DNA from: Thermoanaerobaculia bacterium | GTDB lineage: Bacteria > Acidobacteriota > Thermoanaerobaculia > Multivoradales > JAHEKO01 | NCBI GenBank assembly: GCA_947259195.1 | Contig: CAMYLC010000021.1 | Span: 56,815-120,814, forward strand | Length of the DNA stretch: 64,000 bases | Direction of reading: 5' to 3' | In this document: in pieces, positions 37,770 to 48,008 of the stretch | How positions within the stretch are numbered: position 1 is the stretch's first letter | How the letters are laid out: each line of letters starts with the position of its first letter | Translations under genes and position numbers: made by a program | Notes under the pieces: generated by a model | The model's database searches: none | Told to the model about the DNA's origin: nothing | Seen by the model: only the letters and a program-made list of their open reading frames with translations

Positions 37770-39218
37770 TCAATGAGCTCCCTTACCACTCAAGACGACA
37801 GGGATGGTCTTGAGAAGAATTTTGATGTCGAGCAGAGGCGACCAGCTATCGATATATTCCAGGTCAAGCTCGATCCAGCGGTCAAAATCGAGCTCGTTGC
37901 GGCCCTGGACCTGCCATAGGCAGGTCAGGCCGGGGCGCATAGATAGGCGGCGGCGCTGCCACCGCTGATACTGGGAAACCTCCTGGGGCACTGGCGGTCG
38001 GGGACCTACAAGGCTCATATCGCCTTTGAAGACGTTCCACAATTGAGGTAGCTCGTCGAGGCTGAATTGACGTAGCCAACGGCCGACGGGGGTGACGCGA
38101 GGGTCTCGCTTGACCTTGAATACCGGCCCGCTCATTTCGTTCAGATGGGCGATGGCGTGCCGTTGGCTCTCGGCATCCTCGACCATGGTGCGGAACTTGT
38201 AGAGGGTGAATCGCCGGCCATTGAGACCGCACCGGGTCTGCGTGAACAGCACTCGACCGCCGCCGGCGAGCTTGAGTAGTCCGGCTATCAAAAGCATTGC
38301 GGGCAGCGCCACCGTCAGCAGCAGGGCGGAGACCGAAACATCCAGGAGCCGCTTTGTCAGCAGTTGCAGCTCGCTGGCTGGAGTGTAGTCGTAGGTCAGG
38401 ACGGGTAGATTGTCGAGTGCCCCGATTTCGACGGTGGCTTTGGTGTGGGGCAAGAAGCTGAGGGCCAGCCTGGAGCGCACCCCCTGCTCTTCGAGGTCCA
38501 GCAACAGGCCCTCGAGTTGCGCCGGGTGGGGGTGATCGAGAGCGAAGATGACCTCGTCGACGACATTCTGCTCGACCAGCTCTGGGAGCTCGTCCATGGT
38601 CCCGATCAACGGATGCTGAAGGCCATCGAGCTCGGTTGTGCCTCGGATTTCGGCCACCAGTCCCAGTATTTTGATACCCCAGTAGCTGTGCTGCTCGACC
38701 GATTCGGTGATCCTGGCGGCAGTAACACCGGTACCGACGATGAGGACGGTGCGGTAGTTGTAGCCGCGCTCACGCGCATACCGCGCCAGCAGCCGGACCG
38801 TCATCATTCGGGACAGCAGGAAGAAGGTGGCCAGCACGAACAGCAGAAAGATCCAGAGCCGGCTGATTTTGTCGCCACCCAGCAGTCGGTCATCGAGACG
38901 CAGGGCATAGATGATCACCACCAGTAGCACGGCGGAGGCGATCGAGATGCGAAGAATGTCTCGAGCTTCCTTGTTCAGAAGAACAGTTCGCTGGGAACCA
39001 TAGAGCTTCGAGCGGTACAGTAGGACCCACCAGATTGCCAGGGTAATCGGCAACAGCGGAAGGTACCGCTCCAGTGGGTAGAGGGTGGTGGGTGAGAGAC
39101 CCCAAGATGGAAAGACCCTGCTTCGCAGCCAGAAGGCCAGCAAGAAGGCTAGAGTCACGAGGAGCAGATCGAGAGCAAGGACGCTACCTGCGACGATTCG
39201 GGCCCGTTCCTTCAGCAT
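37770..39218 (-). CDS. Polyprenyl glycosylphosphotransferase (exopolysaccharide initiating sugar transferase)
   Basis: N-terminal TM helices; LFTQTRCGLNGRRFTLYKFRTMVEDAE; QFSLDELPQLWNVFKGDMSLVGPRPP. Confidence 0.95.
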   Translation of the reverse strand: MLKERARIVAGSVLALDLLLVTLAFLLAFWLRSRVFPSWGLSPTTLYPLERYLPLLPITLAIWWVLLYRSKLYGSQRTVLLNKEARDILRISIASAVLLVVIIYALRLDDRLLGGDKISRLWIFLLFVLATFFLLSRMMTVRLLARYARERGYNYRTVLIVGTGVTAARITESVEQHSYWGIKILGLVAEIRGTTELDGLQHPLIGTMDELPELVEQNVVDEVIFALDHPHPAQLEGLLLDLEEQGVRSRLALSFLPHTKATVEIGALDNLPVLTYDYTPASELQLLTKRLLDVSVSALLLTVALPAMLLIAGLLKLAGGGRVLFTQTRCGLNGRRFTLYKFRTMVEDAESQRHAIAHLNEMSGPVFKVKRDPRVTPVGRWLRQFSLDELPQLWNVFKGDMSLVGPRPPVPQEVSQYQRWQRRRLSMRPGLTCLWQVQGRNELDFDRWIELDLEYIDSWSPLLDIKILLKTIPVVLSGKGAH

Positions 39219-39267
39219 TGCATTCTCTGCTTTGCCAGCTATCTAGGGATTCAACTCCATCGATATT

Positions 39268-39310
39268 CTATGGGATGTCCTGGCTCGATTCCATGGGATG
39301 TCCCGGCTCG
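39268..39310. repeat. Two near-identical 20-bp direct repeats, 23-bp period, upstream of the glycosylphosphotransferase gene
   Basis: ctatgggatgtcctggctcg (39268-39287) / ccatgggatgtcccggctcg (39291-39310), 18/20 identical. Confidence 0.7.
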
Positions 39311-39430
39311 GAGAGTGGAACTTGTCACAGGATCATGATCAGGCGGGCCTGCCTCTATAATCAGAGGTAGATACTCAAGAGAGTGACCGCACCTGTGGCG
39401 GCTGCCATGAAGAGCTCGAGGAGGGCAAGG

Positions 39431-39868
39431 ATGGAGGGTTCCAGGAAGGAAATTTCTGCTAGCGACAGGCGTCCATCGGTCAAGCGGGTGGAGTCCATCG
39501 CCCGCCAGTCGGTGGCGGCCGGTTCCAGGACCGAGATGCAGGTCCTACTGGGTCCGGATGACGGCGCTCCCAACTTCAACCTGCGGCGCTTCATCATGGG
39601 TGAGGGCGGTGGAATGCCACTGCACAGAAACCAGGTGGAGCATGAACAGTACGTGTTGTGCGGCAGGGCCAGGGTGGGTATCGGCGACGAGGTCCACGAG
39701 GTGGCGGCCGATCAGGTCCTCTACATCCCTGCCGGAGTGCCGCACCACTACGAGGTTCTGGAAGCCCCCTTCGAATTCCTGTGCATCGTTCCGCAGGCGG
39801 TCGACCGGATCGAGATCGTCGAAAAGCGAGACGAAAATGGTGGCCAGCCGACCGGGAGGCCCGATTGA
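39431..39868 (+). CDS. Cupin domain protein
   Basis: GGGMPLHRNQVEHEQYVLCGRARVGIGDEVHEVAADQVLYIPAGVPHHYEVLE; start codon uncertain. Confidence 0.8.
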   Translation: MEGSRKEISASDRRPSVKRVESIARQSVAAGSRTEMQVLLGPDDGAPNFNLRRFIMGEGGGMPLHRNQVEHEQYVLCGRARVGIGDEVHEVAADQVLYIPAGVPHHYEVLEAPFEFLCIVPQAVDRIEIVEKRDENGGQPTGRPD

Positions 39869-41154
39869 CCACGACCAGCGGTACTGACAATCGGGTGGTC
39901 GGGTCGTGGGCGCTCTACGACTTCGCCAACTCACCCTTCACCACCCTGGTGGTGACTTTCATCTACGCGGCCTATTTCACCCAGGCGATCGCCCCGGATG
40001 CGATTCGCGGCACAGCGCTGTGGTCTCGGGGAGTGACAATCTCGGCGCTCCTGGTGGCTCTCCTGTCGCCGATTCTCGGCGCCCTGGCCGATCGGGGAGG
40101 CTATCGTAAGGCATTCCTGATCCTGGCCACCGGAGTCTGCATCGTCGGCACGGTGGCCCTCTATTGGGCTTTGCCTGGACAGACACTCAGGGCCTTGACT
40201 TGGTTCGTGATCGCCAATGTCAGTTTCGAGATGGGCATGGTGTTCTACAACGCTTTTCTGCCCGACATCGCTCCGCCCGAGCGGATTGGCAGAATCTCTG
40301 GCTTCGGCTGGGGGCTCGGGTACGTCGGCGGGTTGATCGCCCTGGCTTTCGCGCTGTTCACCCTTGTGGGACCAGAAGTCCCCTGGTTCGGATTCTCCAA
40401 GGAAGGGGGAGAGAACATCCGAGCCACCAATCTCCTCGTCGCCGTCTGGTTCGCCGTCTTCAGCCTTCCGATGTTCCTCTGGGTCAAAGAGGACCGCTCG
40501 CAGATCAGTGCCCCGGGTCAGATTCTGGCTCAGACATGGCGCCAGCTGGCGGCAACCTTCAAGGAGATTCGTGACTACAGACAGATCATCCGATTCCTCC
40601 TAGCCCGTTTGCTGTACAACGATGGTCTGGTGACGGTGTTCGCCTTCGGCGGGATCTATGCCGCCGGCACGTTCGGATTCGACATGCAGGAAATGCTCAT
40701 ATTCGGCATCGTTCTCAACTTGACGGCCGGGTTGGGCGCTTTCGTCCTTGGCTTTCTGGACGACCTGCTCGGCGGCAAGAGGACTCTTCAGATCTCAGTG
40801 ATCGGTCTCATTGTCGCTACAGGTTTGGCGGTGTGGGCTCCGAACCGCACCTGGTTCTGGGTGGCAGGAATCCTGCTCGGCATCTTCGCCGGACCCAATC
40901 AATCGGCAAGTCGCTCGCTGATGGGACGCTTCGTCCCGCCGGACAAGGAGAACGAGTTTTTCGGATTCTTCGCGTTTTCGGGCAAGTTCACGGCCTTCCT
41001 CGGGCCTTTTCTGCTCGGGGTATTGACGCAGGCCTTCAACAATCAGCGGGCTGGGATTGCCGTGGTCCTGGTGCTCTTCGTGCTGGGCCTCGCTCTGCTG
41101 GCCAGCGTCGACGAAGAGGAGGGCGTGGCGGCTGCGGGCCGCAGCGCGGTGTAG
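39865..41154 (+). CDS. MFS transporter, UMF1/Atg22-like family
   Basis: VVGSWALYDFANSPFTTLVVTFIYAAYFTQAIA; GRISGFGWGLGYVGGLIALAFAL; TTG start overlapping the cupin stop. Confidence 0.88.
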   Translation: MTTTSGTDNRVVGSWALYDFANSPFTTLVVTFIYAAYFTQAIAPDAIRGTALWSRGVTISALLVALLSPILGALADRGGYRKAFLILATGVCIVGTVALYWALPGQTLRALTWFVIANVSFEMGMVFYNAFLPDIAPPERIGRISGFGWGLGYVGGLIALAFALFTLVGPEVPWFGFSKEGGENIRATNLLVAVWFAVFSLPMFLWVKEDRSQISAPGQILAQTWRQLAATFKEIRDYRQIIRFLLARLLYNDGLVTVFAFGGIYAAGTFGFDMQEMLIFGIVLNLTAGLGAFVLGFLDDLLGGKRTLQISVIGLIVATGLAVWAPNRTWFWVAGILLGIFAGPNQSASRSLMGRFVPPDKENEFFGFFAFSGKFTAFLGPFLLGVLTQAFNNQRAGIAVVLVLFVLGLALLASVDEEEGVAAAGRSAV

Positions 41155-41156
41155 AT

Positions 41157-42479
41157 ATGTGGCTGCTACCCGTCTTTGCGGGTATCTGCAACACCGCTGT
41201 GCGGTTGTTCTACCGATTCGAGGTACAGGGCTCCGCTCCGCCCGGCAGCGGACCGCTCCTGCTGCTGGCCAACCATCCCAATTCCCTGGTGGATCCGGCC
41301 CTGGTGACAGCCGCCGCGGGTCGGCCGGTGCGGTTTCTCGCCAAGGCTCCGCTCTTCACGCATCCTCTGGTGGGCTGGCTGGTGCGGGCCTCCGGGGCGA
41401 TTCCCGTATACCGGCGAAGCGACGACCCCTCGTTGGCTCCGCGCAACCAGGAGATGTTCGCCGCAGTCTTTGCGGGGCTGTCCCGGGGTGCAGCGATCGG
41501 CATCTTCCCCGAAGGGATCAGTCACAGCCAGCCATCATTGGCAGATCTGAAGACGGGTAGTGCCCGAATCGCGTTGGGCCACGCGGTACGAACAGATGAG
41601 CCACTCGCCGTCGTGCCGACGGGGCTGCTGCTTCAAGACAAGGGCCGATTCCGCTCGGCAGCGATCGCGGTGCGCGGGGAGCCGATTGCCTGGACGGATC
41701 TCGCAAGTCGTGGTGAGGAAGATGTCGAAGCGGTCAGGGAGCTGACCCGACGAATCGACGAGGGACTGAGGCAGGTGACCCTCAACCTGGAATCATGGCA
41801 AGACCAGTCCCTGGTCGAGGGAGCTGAGGCTATCTGGGCAGCCGAGTTCGAGGCTGAATCTGGCAGCGAAGATGCGCTGATGAGGACTCAGGCGAGCGCC
41901 TCCATCTTGAGCCAGATGCGGACGGAATCGGACTCGCAGTCGATGGCATTGGCTGGCGCGGTAGCCGCTCATTGTCGACGCCTCCATCGACTGGGAATGG
42001 AACCTGGCGACCTCAGGGCCAGGGTCGATCTGCCTGCTGCCCTGCGATGGGCGGCCAGTCGGGTGGTTTGGCTGGGGCCGCTTGCGGCGCTGCTGGCTGT
42101 GAGCGGCTTTCTTCTCTACCTGATTCCCTTCCACGTCACGGGCCTCGTGACCCGGGCAGCCAGACCGCCGGCCACTCAGCGCTCGACCTATCAGATCCTC
42201 ATTGGGGCCGTCGTCTACAGTCTGTGGATCCTATTGATTGCCTGGACTGTCGGGCACTTCTTCGGCCTCGGGTGGGGACTCCTGACCCTCGCTCTGCAGC
42301 CCTTGATCGGCATCACCGGTATGTGGACTCGAGAACGTTGGCGTGGCTACTGGAGCGACATGCGGCGGTTCTTCCTGATTCGTTCACGACTCCATCTCAT
42401 CCAGAACCTTCGGGAGCGACAGAGGGATCTGGCCGACAAGCTGGATAGGCTCGTCCGTGACTGGCGAGAGACGCTATAA
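41157..42479 (+). CDS. PlsC-like 1-acylglycerol-3-phosphate acyltransferase domain protein
   Basis: LLLANHPNSLVDPALV; GIFPEGISHSQPSL; C-terminal TM helices; ATG at 41157. Confidence 0.85.
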   Translation: MWLLPVFAGICNTAVRLFYRFEVQGSAPPGSGPLLLLANHPNSLVDPALVTAAAGRPVRFLAKAPLFTHPLVGWLVRASGAIPVYRRSDDPSLAPRNQEMFAAVFAGLSRGAAIGIFPEGISHSQPSLADLKTGSARIALGHAVRTDEPLAVVPTGLLLQDKGRFRSAAIAVRGEPIAWTDLASRGEEDVEAVRELTRRIDEGLRQVTLNLESWQDQSLVEGAEAIWAAEFEAESGSEDALMRTQASASILSQMRTESDSQSMALAGAVAAHCRRLHRLGMEPGDLRARVDLPAALRWAASRVVWLGPLAALLAVSGFLLYLIPFHVTGLVTRAARPPATQRSTYQILIGAVVYSLWILLIAWTVGHFFGLGWGLLTLALQPLIGITGMWTRERWRGYWSDMRRFFLIRSRLHLIQNLRERQRDLADKLDRLVRDWRETL

Positions 42480-42501
42480 CAGATCTCTGCGGCGTGGTGC
42501 C

Positions 42502-43470
42502 TCAGGTCTGCCAAGGCAGGCGGTCGAGGTCCACGTTGCCGCCGGATAGGATGATGCCGACCCGCTCGCCTCGAACTTGGAGGCCGCCTTGCAGTAGCGC
42601 TGCCACGGGGACCGCCGAGGAAGGCTCGATGAGGATCTTCATCCTCTCCCAGACGGCTCTCATGACCTCGACGATAGCGGCCTCATCGACGGTGACGATT
42701 CGCTCGACGTGATCTCGAATAATCGCGAACGTCAGCTCTCCCAATGAGGTCAGCAGTCCGTCCGCTATAGTGGCTGGGGGCCGGGCGGGGAGGATCTGGC
42801 CCGCCTCTAGAGATCTGGCCGCATCATCGGCGGCCGCCGGCTCGGCACCCACGACCCGGGTGGCGGGAGAATGATAGTAGGCCGCCAGCGCGCAGCCACT
42901 CAAGAGGCCACCGCCTCCGACCGGCGCCAGGATACTGTCCAGCTCCCTGACATCTTCCAACAGCTCCTGGGCCGCCGTGCTTTGTCCGGCGACGATACGC
43001 GAGTCGTTGAAGGGATGGATCAGGGAGGCCCCGGTCTCCTCGACGATTCGAGCCGTCTCTCCTTCGCGGGCCTCCTGGGTCGGTTGGCATAAGACCACTT
43101 CGGCTCCGTAGTCTCTGACTGCCGCTACTTTGATCGCCGTCGCGTTCTCCGGCATGACGATGGTGGCGCGGGTGCCGCGCAGGCGGGCGGCCAATGCCAG
43201 CGCCTGTGCGTGATTGCCCGACGAGTGGGCGACGACGCCCCGCTCGAGCTCATCGGCGGAGAGCGAGAACACGGCGTTGCAGGCTCCACGAAACTTGAAG
43301 GCCCCTACCTTCTGGAAATTCTCGCATTTGAAGAAGAGATTCGCCCCGGTAAGATGGTCGAAGTAAGTCGAGGTCAACACGGGTGTTCGGTGCGCGTAGC
43401 GCTCGATACGGGTGCGCGCATCGGCCAGCTCTGACCGGCCAGGGGGGGCGAGAATCGTGGACTTTTCCAT
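42502..43470 (-). CDS. Threonine/serine dehydratase (PLP fold type II)
   Basis: FFKCENFQKVGAFKFRGACNAV; SSGNHAQALALAARLRG; PVGGGGLLSGCALA. Confidence 0.93.
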   Translation of the reverse strand: MEKSTILAPPGRSELADARTRIERYAHRTPVLTSTYFDHLTGANLFFKCENFQKVGAFKFRGACNAVFSLSADELERGVVAHSSGNHAQALALAARLRGTRATIVMPENATAIKVAAVRDYGAEVVLCQPTQEAREGETARIVEETGASLIHPFNDSRIVAGQSTAAQELLEDVRELDSILAPVGGGGLLSGCALAAYYHSPATRVVGAEPAAADDAARSLEAGQILPARPPATIADGLLTSLGELTFAIIRDHVERIVTVDEAAIVEVMRAVWERMKILIEPSSAVPVAALLQGGLQVRGERVGIILSGGNVDLDRLPWQT

Positions 43471-43574
43471 GCGTATCCCGGTGTGATTTATGGAAGATGA
43501 GGCGCAGCGTAGCACAGCCATCCGGCAGGGCATTGTTGGCAGTCGGACGAGATCGGACTACACTCGGTGGCGAC

Positions 43575-44567
43575 ATGGACGAACTGCGCCGAGTTGGCCG
43601 CGAGGAACGTGAGGCACGTGAGCGCGAGCAGCTGTCGCCGGCCGCAACCCGGTCGGCGGACAGTCGTGGTCGCGAGCGGCCTGAAGAGCCCGATACCTAC
43701 CGCACCTGCTTCGAGAGGGATCGAGATCGAATCCTCTACTCGAAGGCTTTTCGCCGCTTGAAGCACAAGACCCAGGTGTTCATCAATCCGGAAGGCGATC
43801 ACTTCGTTACCCGATTGACCCATACCCTGCAGGTGGCGCAGATTGGTCGCGCGCTGGCTCAGGCGCTCGGGCTGAACGAGCCACTGGTGGAGGCGATCTG
43901 TCTGGGGCACGAGGTCGGCCATCCACCGTTCGGCCACAATGGCGAAGTGGCCTTGAGTCCATACGTCGATGGCGAATGGCTTCACTCCGAGCAGAGCGTC
44001 CGGGTCTTCGAGGTGTTGGAGCCGCTCAACTTGACCTGGGAGGTCATTGACGGAATACGAGCCCACACCTGGAAGGTAGATCCACCGCCAGCTACGCCGG
44101 AAGGGATGATTCTGCGGTTCGCGGATCGCATCGCCTATCTGGTACATGACATGCACGACGCGATTCGTGCCGAGATCCTCACCGAGAAAGACTTGCCAGG
44201 GGAGTGCCTGGAGGTTTTCGGAGAGCCGGGCAGTGAGTGGGTAAGACGCATGATCCGGGCCGTGATCGATGAATCCCTGGAGCGTGGTGAGATCGCCATG
44301 AGCCCAGAAATGCTCGAGACGATGCACCGCTTTCGTGAGTTCATGTACGAGAGGGTCTACCTGCGGCCGGAATCGCAGAAGCAGGCGGAAAAGGCCGTAC
44401 GGATTTTGAGAGATCTGGTCGATCACTACCTCGAGAACGCAGACGAGATGCCTGAGAGCTATCGCCAGCGCCAGGAGCCGCTGGTGAATCAAGTGATCGA
44501 CGTGGTGGCCGGAATGACCGACCGATACGCCCTGAGGGTCCACGATCAGATCTATCGACCCTTCTGA
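43575..44567 (+). CDS. dgt: dGTP triphosphohydrolase family
   Basis: YSKAFRRLKHKTQVFINPEGDHFVTRLTHTLQVAQIGR; GHEVGHPPFGHNGE. Confidence 0.95.
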   Translation: MDELRRVGREEREAREREQLSPAATRSADSRGRERPEEPDTYRTCFERDRDRILYSKAFRRLKHKTQVFINPEGDHFVTRLTHTLQVAQIGRALAQALGLNEPLVEAICLGHEVGHPPFGHNGEVALSPYVDGEWLHSEQSVRVFEVLEPLNLTWEVIDGIRAHTWKVDPPPATPEGMILRFADRIAYLVHDMHDAIRAEILTEKDLPGECLEVFGEPGSEWVRRMIRAVIDESLERGEIAMSPEMLETMHRFREFMYERVYLRPESQKQAEKAVRILRDLVDHYLENADEMPESYRQRQEPLVNQVIDVVAGMTDRYALRVHDQIYRPF

Positions 44568-44601
44568 TGCCGAAAGCGACGGTGATTTGGATTTCGAGCC
44601 C

Positions 44602-45987
44602 ATGACAGAGACCGGCAAGAGGGTTGTTTGGGGTGCCCGAATCGGTTGGTTGGTCCTCCTCCTGGTCTTCGTGGCCTTTGTCTGGGGTATGCATCGGCGG
44701 GGGCAGCTCGAGGCCACTGGCGTCAACGTCATCCGCATGCTGTTCGTGCCTTCCGTCGAGCAGGGAACTCTGGTGGAGAGAGGCGACGAGCTGGCTCTCT
44801 TCATTCGTCGAGACAGCGGTCTGATTCTCCGCTCCGAAGTCCCCACCAGTTACGCGGCAGTGATCCAGGCCCTGGGCTCCGGACAGGCCGATGTGGCCTG
44901 GATGCCGGCGTTCGCGTACGTGATCGCACACGCTCGCTACGGTGCTGAGGCCAAGTTGCAGGTGGTTCGTTCGCTGGAGAGATTCGCGATCGTGGTGGCG
45001 CGCGAGGCCGATGGGCAGCCATCTCGGCTGGCTGACCTGGCTGGCAGGCGGGTGGCGTTCCCACGTTCGCTGCACCCCGAGTTGGCGACTGAACTGCGCT
45101 CCAGGTTGACTGAGGAGGCTCCCGGTTGGGTAGAGGTGCCGGTCGAAGACGACTTGGAATCGATGGAGCGTCTGGTCTCCTCAGCCGTGGCAGCCGATGC
45201 TGCGGTGAGCTCGTTCGTGTACTCCGGGCCCTTCGATTTCGTGGGTGATGGCCGCAAAGAGCTCGAGTACCGACGGCCCGGAACCCTAAAGCAGACGCGG
45301 ATCATCTTCACCACCGACGATCCGGTCTCCGAGAACGTGAAGGTCTACCACGGCTGCGTCTATGCCCGCACGGATTCAGGCGTCAGGCAGCTGCGGGATC
45401 TGACCGGTCAGTCCTTCGCCTTCTCTGATGAGACGTCGACCTCCGGTCACATATTTCCTCGTCTGCTTCTGGAGCGCGAAGGAGTATCGCTGGGAAGGGT
45501 CTACTACGCCGGCGGCCACCCGAACGTCGTACAGGCGGTCTGGGATGGCAAGGCCTTGGGCGGCTCCGCCTTCTACTCGCCTCCCAGTCCGCAGCAGCGT
45601 GCCGAAGGGCTCTTTGTCGGTGATGCCCGCTATCTACTGATGAAACGCATGGCGGAAGCCGAGCGACGCGACGCCTTCCTCGAAGAGGTACGGGTGCTGC
45701 GGAAGACCGATCCGATTCCGAATGATCTATGTGCAGTCCGGCGAGGCTTCCCCGAGCAGGTCTGGGAGCGATTTGCAGCCTCTCTTGCACGCTACCTCGA
45801 TACGGACGAGGGTAAGGATACGCTCTTCGATCTGCTGGCCGGAGTTGCTGCCGATCCGACCGACGACTCGGCGTTCGACGGCTTTCGAGAGGCGCTGGCC
45901 TTGTCTGGGATGAGCGCCGACAGTCTGCTGGATGCCGAGGAAGAGAAGTTGGAAAAGCGCAAGCAGGTAGCCGGAGGAGACTCGTGA
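44602..45987 (+). CDS. phnD: Phosphate/phosphite/phosphonate ABC transporter substrate-binding protein (PhnD-like)
   Basis: NVIRMLFVPSVEQGTLVERGDEL; HGCVYARTDSGVRQLRDLTGQSFAFSDETSTSGHIFP. Confidence 0.85.
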   Translation: MTETGKRVVWGARIGWLVLLLVFVAFVWGMHRRGQLEATGVNVIRMLFVPSVEQGTLVERGDELALFIRRDSGLILRSEVPTSYAAVIQALGSGQADVAWMPAFAYVIAHARYGAEAKLQVVRSLERFAIVVAREADGQPSRLADLAGRRVAFPRSLHPELATELRSRLTEEAPGWVEVPVEDDLESMERLVSSAVAADAAVSSFVYSGPFDFVGDGRKELEYRRPGTLKQTRIIFTTDDPVSENVKVYHGCVYARTDSGVRQLRDLTGQSFAFSDETSTSGHIFPRLLLEREGVSLGRVYYAGGHPNVVQAVWDGKALGGSAFYSPPSPQQRAEGLFVGDARYLLMKRMAEAERRDAFLEEVRVLRKTDPIPNDLCAVRRGFPEQVWERFAASLARYLDTDEGKDTLFDLLAGVAADPTDDSAFDGFREALALSGMSADSLLDAEEEKLEKRKQVAGGDS

Positions 45988-46799
45988 ATCGGAGCAACGC
46001 GGCCGTCGATGTCGGCTCCTCGTCATCGACCGAAGCCGTGCGTGTCGAGGGCCTCACCAAGGTCTTCCCCAATGGTGTCCGGGCCCTTTCCGGTATCGAT
46101 CTCACGGTTCGTCAAGGTGAGTTCTTGGTCATTATTGGACTGTCGGGCTCCGGAAAGTCGACCTTGCTGCGCTGTCTCAATCGCCTGATCGACCCATCCG
46201 AGGGGCGGGCCTGGATCTTCGGTGACGAGATCACGGCGACCGCAGGGGCCGACCTGCGGGCGATGCGGGCGGAGGTTGCGATGATCTTTCAGCAGTTCAA
46301 CCTCGTCAAGCGCCATACGGTGATCTCCAATGTGCTATCCGGTGCGCTGGGGCGCAGCCCCCTCTGGAGCAGTCTCTTTCTGCGGTTCTCCGAGGAGGAG
46401 AAGGCGCAAGCCCAAGCCTATCTCGATAGAGTCGGCCTGGGAGATCGAGCGGGTAGCCGGGCCGATGCCCTGTCCGGTGGACAGCAGCAGCGAGTCGCGA
46501 TCGCCCGAGCTCTCATGCAAAAGCCACGACTCGTCCTGGCGGACGAACCGGTGGCCTCGTTGGATCCGGCGCTGCGCCACTCCGTGATGCGGCATATCGA
46601 GGCCTTGAATCGCGAGGAGGGGATGACGGTGCTCTGCACCCTCCATGACATCGACCTCATCGAGCGCTACGCCTCGCGGGTAGTAGCGCTGAGAGATGGT
46701 CGGCTGGTTTACGAGGGAAAGCCGACGAGCTTCGACGCGGTGACGTTTCGTCAGATCTATGGCGAAGATGCGGTCATGGCAGGCTCGGCAACCGACTGA
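45984..46799 (+). CDS. phnC: Phosphonate-type ABC transporter ATP-binding protein (PhnC-like)
   Basis: Walker A GLSGSGKST; signature LSGGQQQRVAIARAL; IFQQFNLVKRHTVISNVLSG. Confidence 0.92.
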   Translation: MNRSNAAVDVGSSSSTEAVRVEGLTKVFPNGVRALSGIDLTVRQGEFLVIIGLSGSGKSTLLRCLNRLIDPSEGRAWIFGDEITATAGADLRAMRAEVAMIFQQFNLVKRHTVISNVLSGALGRSPLWSSLFLRFSEEEKAQAQAYLDRVGLGDRAGSRADALSGGQQQRVAIARALMQKPRLVLADEPVASLDPALRHSVMRHIEALNREEGMTVLCTLHDIDLIERYASRVVALRDGRLVYEGKPTSFDAVTFRQIYGEDAVMAGSATD

Positions 46800-46805
46800 G
46801 GCTCG

Positions 46806-47906
46806 ATGATGGAAATCTCAGCCGAGCTTCAGCGACAGCAGCGTTCACTGTGGCGTCACCGGATGCGGCAGGTTCAGGCCTTCTGCATCGATCTTCTGCT
46901 CCTGACGCTGATGCTGCTGATGGTGGAGTTTCTCGTCGTGGCCTTTTCGGGTCGTCGGGGCCCGACCGGCCTCCTCGTGACGCCCGAAGAGATCCTCGAT
47001 CTATTGCACTACGGCTGGGCAGTCTCAGGAGCGGCATTCTTGGCTCTCCTGTGGGGCCTGGGCTCGAATGTGCTCGGAACCTCTCCAGGTCGCGCGTTGG
47101 TGCTCGGTGTGCCGGAGCGTGAAGGCCATCCTCCCTGGACCCGGACGCTACGAGGTTGGTTCATCGCCTTGATGGTCGAGTTGACGGTTTTCACCGGCTG
47201 GCTCATCACGGAAGTGCAGCTGGTGACGTTTTTGACGCAGTTCTCGAAGGCTACCGACATCGTCCGCGGTCTGCTTCATCCTTCGAGCAGCGTTTTGCAT
47301 CAGGGCCTCGTCCTGCTGGTGCAGACGATCTTCCTTGCCTTCATGGCCACTGCCTTTGCCATACCGGTGGCCTTCTGTCTCTCTTTCCTGGCGGCCCGGA
47401 ATCTCACTCGGGACACATTTCTCCTGCGCTCCGCCTACACCTTGGTGCGGGCAGGAATGAACTTCACTCGTGCGGTCGAACCGCTGGTCTGGGCGCTCAT
47501 CTTCATTTCTTGGGTCGGAATCGGCCCCTTCGCCGGCGTCCTGGCACTCTGGGTCCATTCGGTGGCGGCTCTGGTGAAGCTCTATTCGGAGCAGATCGAG
47601 AACATCGATCACGGCCCCGTAGATGCCATCACGGCCACCGGGGCCTCGCACCTTCAGGTGCTGCGATATGGCGTCGTACCGCAGGTGATACCGCCGTTTC
47701 TCTCTTTCACCATCTATCGATGGGACATCAACGTACGGATGTCGACGATCATCGGCTTCGTAGGTGGTGGAGGTATCGGCTACATTCTGAAGCCGAGGGT
47801 CGATCTGGGGCAGTGGGGCGAAGTGGGCACCTTGGTGCTTCTTATCGCCGCCACGGTCTGGTGCATGGACATTCTTTCCGCCAAGATTCGGGAACGAATT
47901 GTCTGA
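46806..47906 (+). CDS. phnE: Phosphonate-type ABC transporter permease (PhnE-like)
   Basis: FVGGGGIGYIL; IDHGPVDAITATGASHLQVLRYGVVPQV. Confidence 0.9.
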   Translation: MMEISAELQRQQRSLWRHRMRQVQAFCIDLLLLTLMLLMVEFLVVAFSGRRGPTGLLVTPEEILDLLHYGWAVSGAAFLALLWGLGSNVLGTSPGRALVLGVPEREGHPPWTRTLRGWFIALMVELTVFTGWLITEVQLVTFLTQFSKATDIVRGLLHPSSSVLHQGLVLLVQTIFLAFMATAFAIPVAFCLSFLAARNLTRDTFLLRSAYTLVRAGMNFTRAVEPLVWALIFISWVGIGPFAGVLALWVHSVAALVKLYSEQIENIDHGPVDAITATGASHLQVLRYGVVPQVIPPFLSFTIYRWDINVRMSTIIGFVGGGGIGYILKPRVDLGQWGEVGTLVLLIAATVWCMDILSAKIRERIV

Positions 47907-48008
47907 CCCAACCAGGCTCTTGGGCTCCCTGCGGTATCCTGCGCCAACGATCATCGGTTTCTCAGGAGCGCTGAGGACCGTTCGAGGACTTTTCGCCAAG
48001 GAGTAGTG

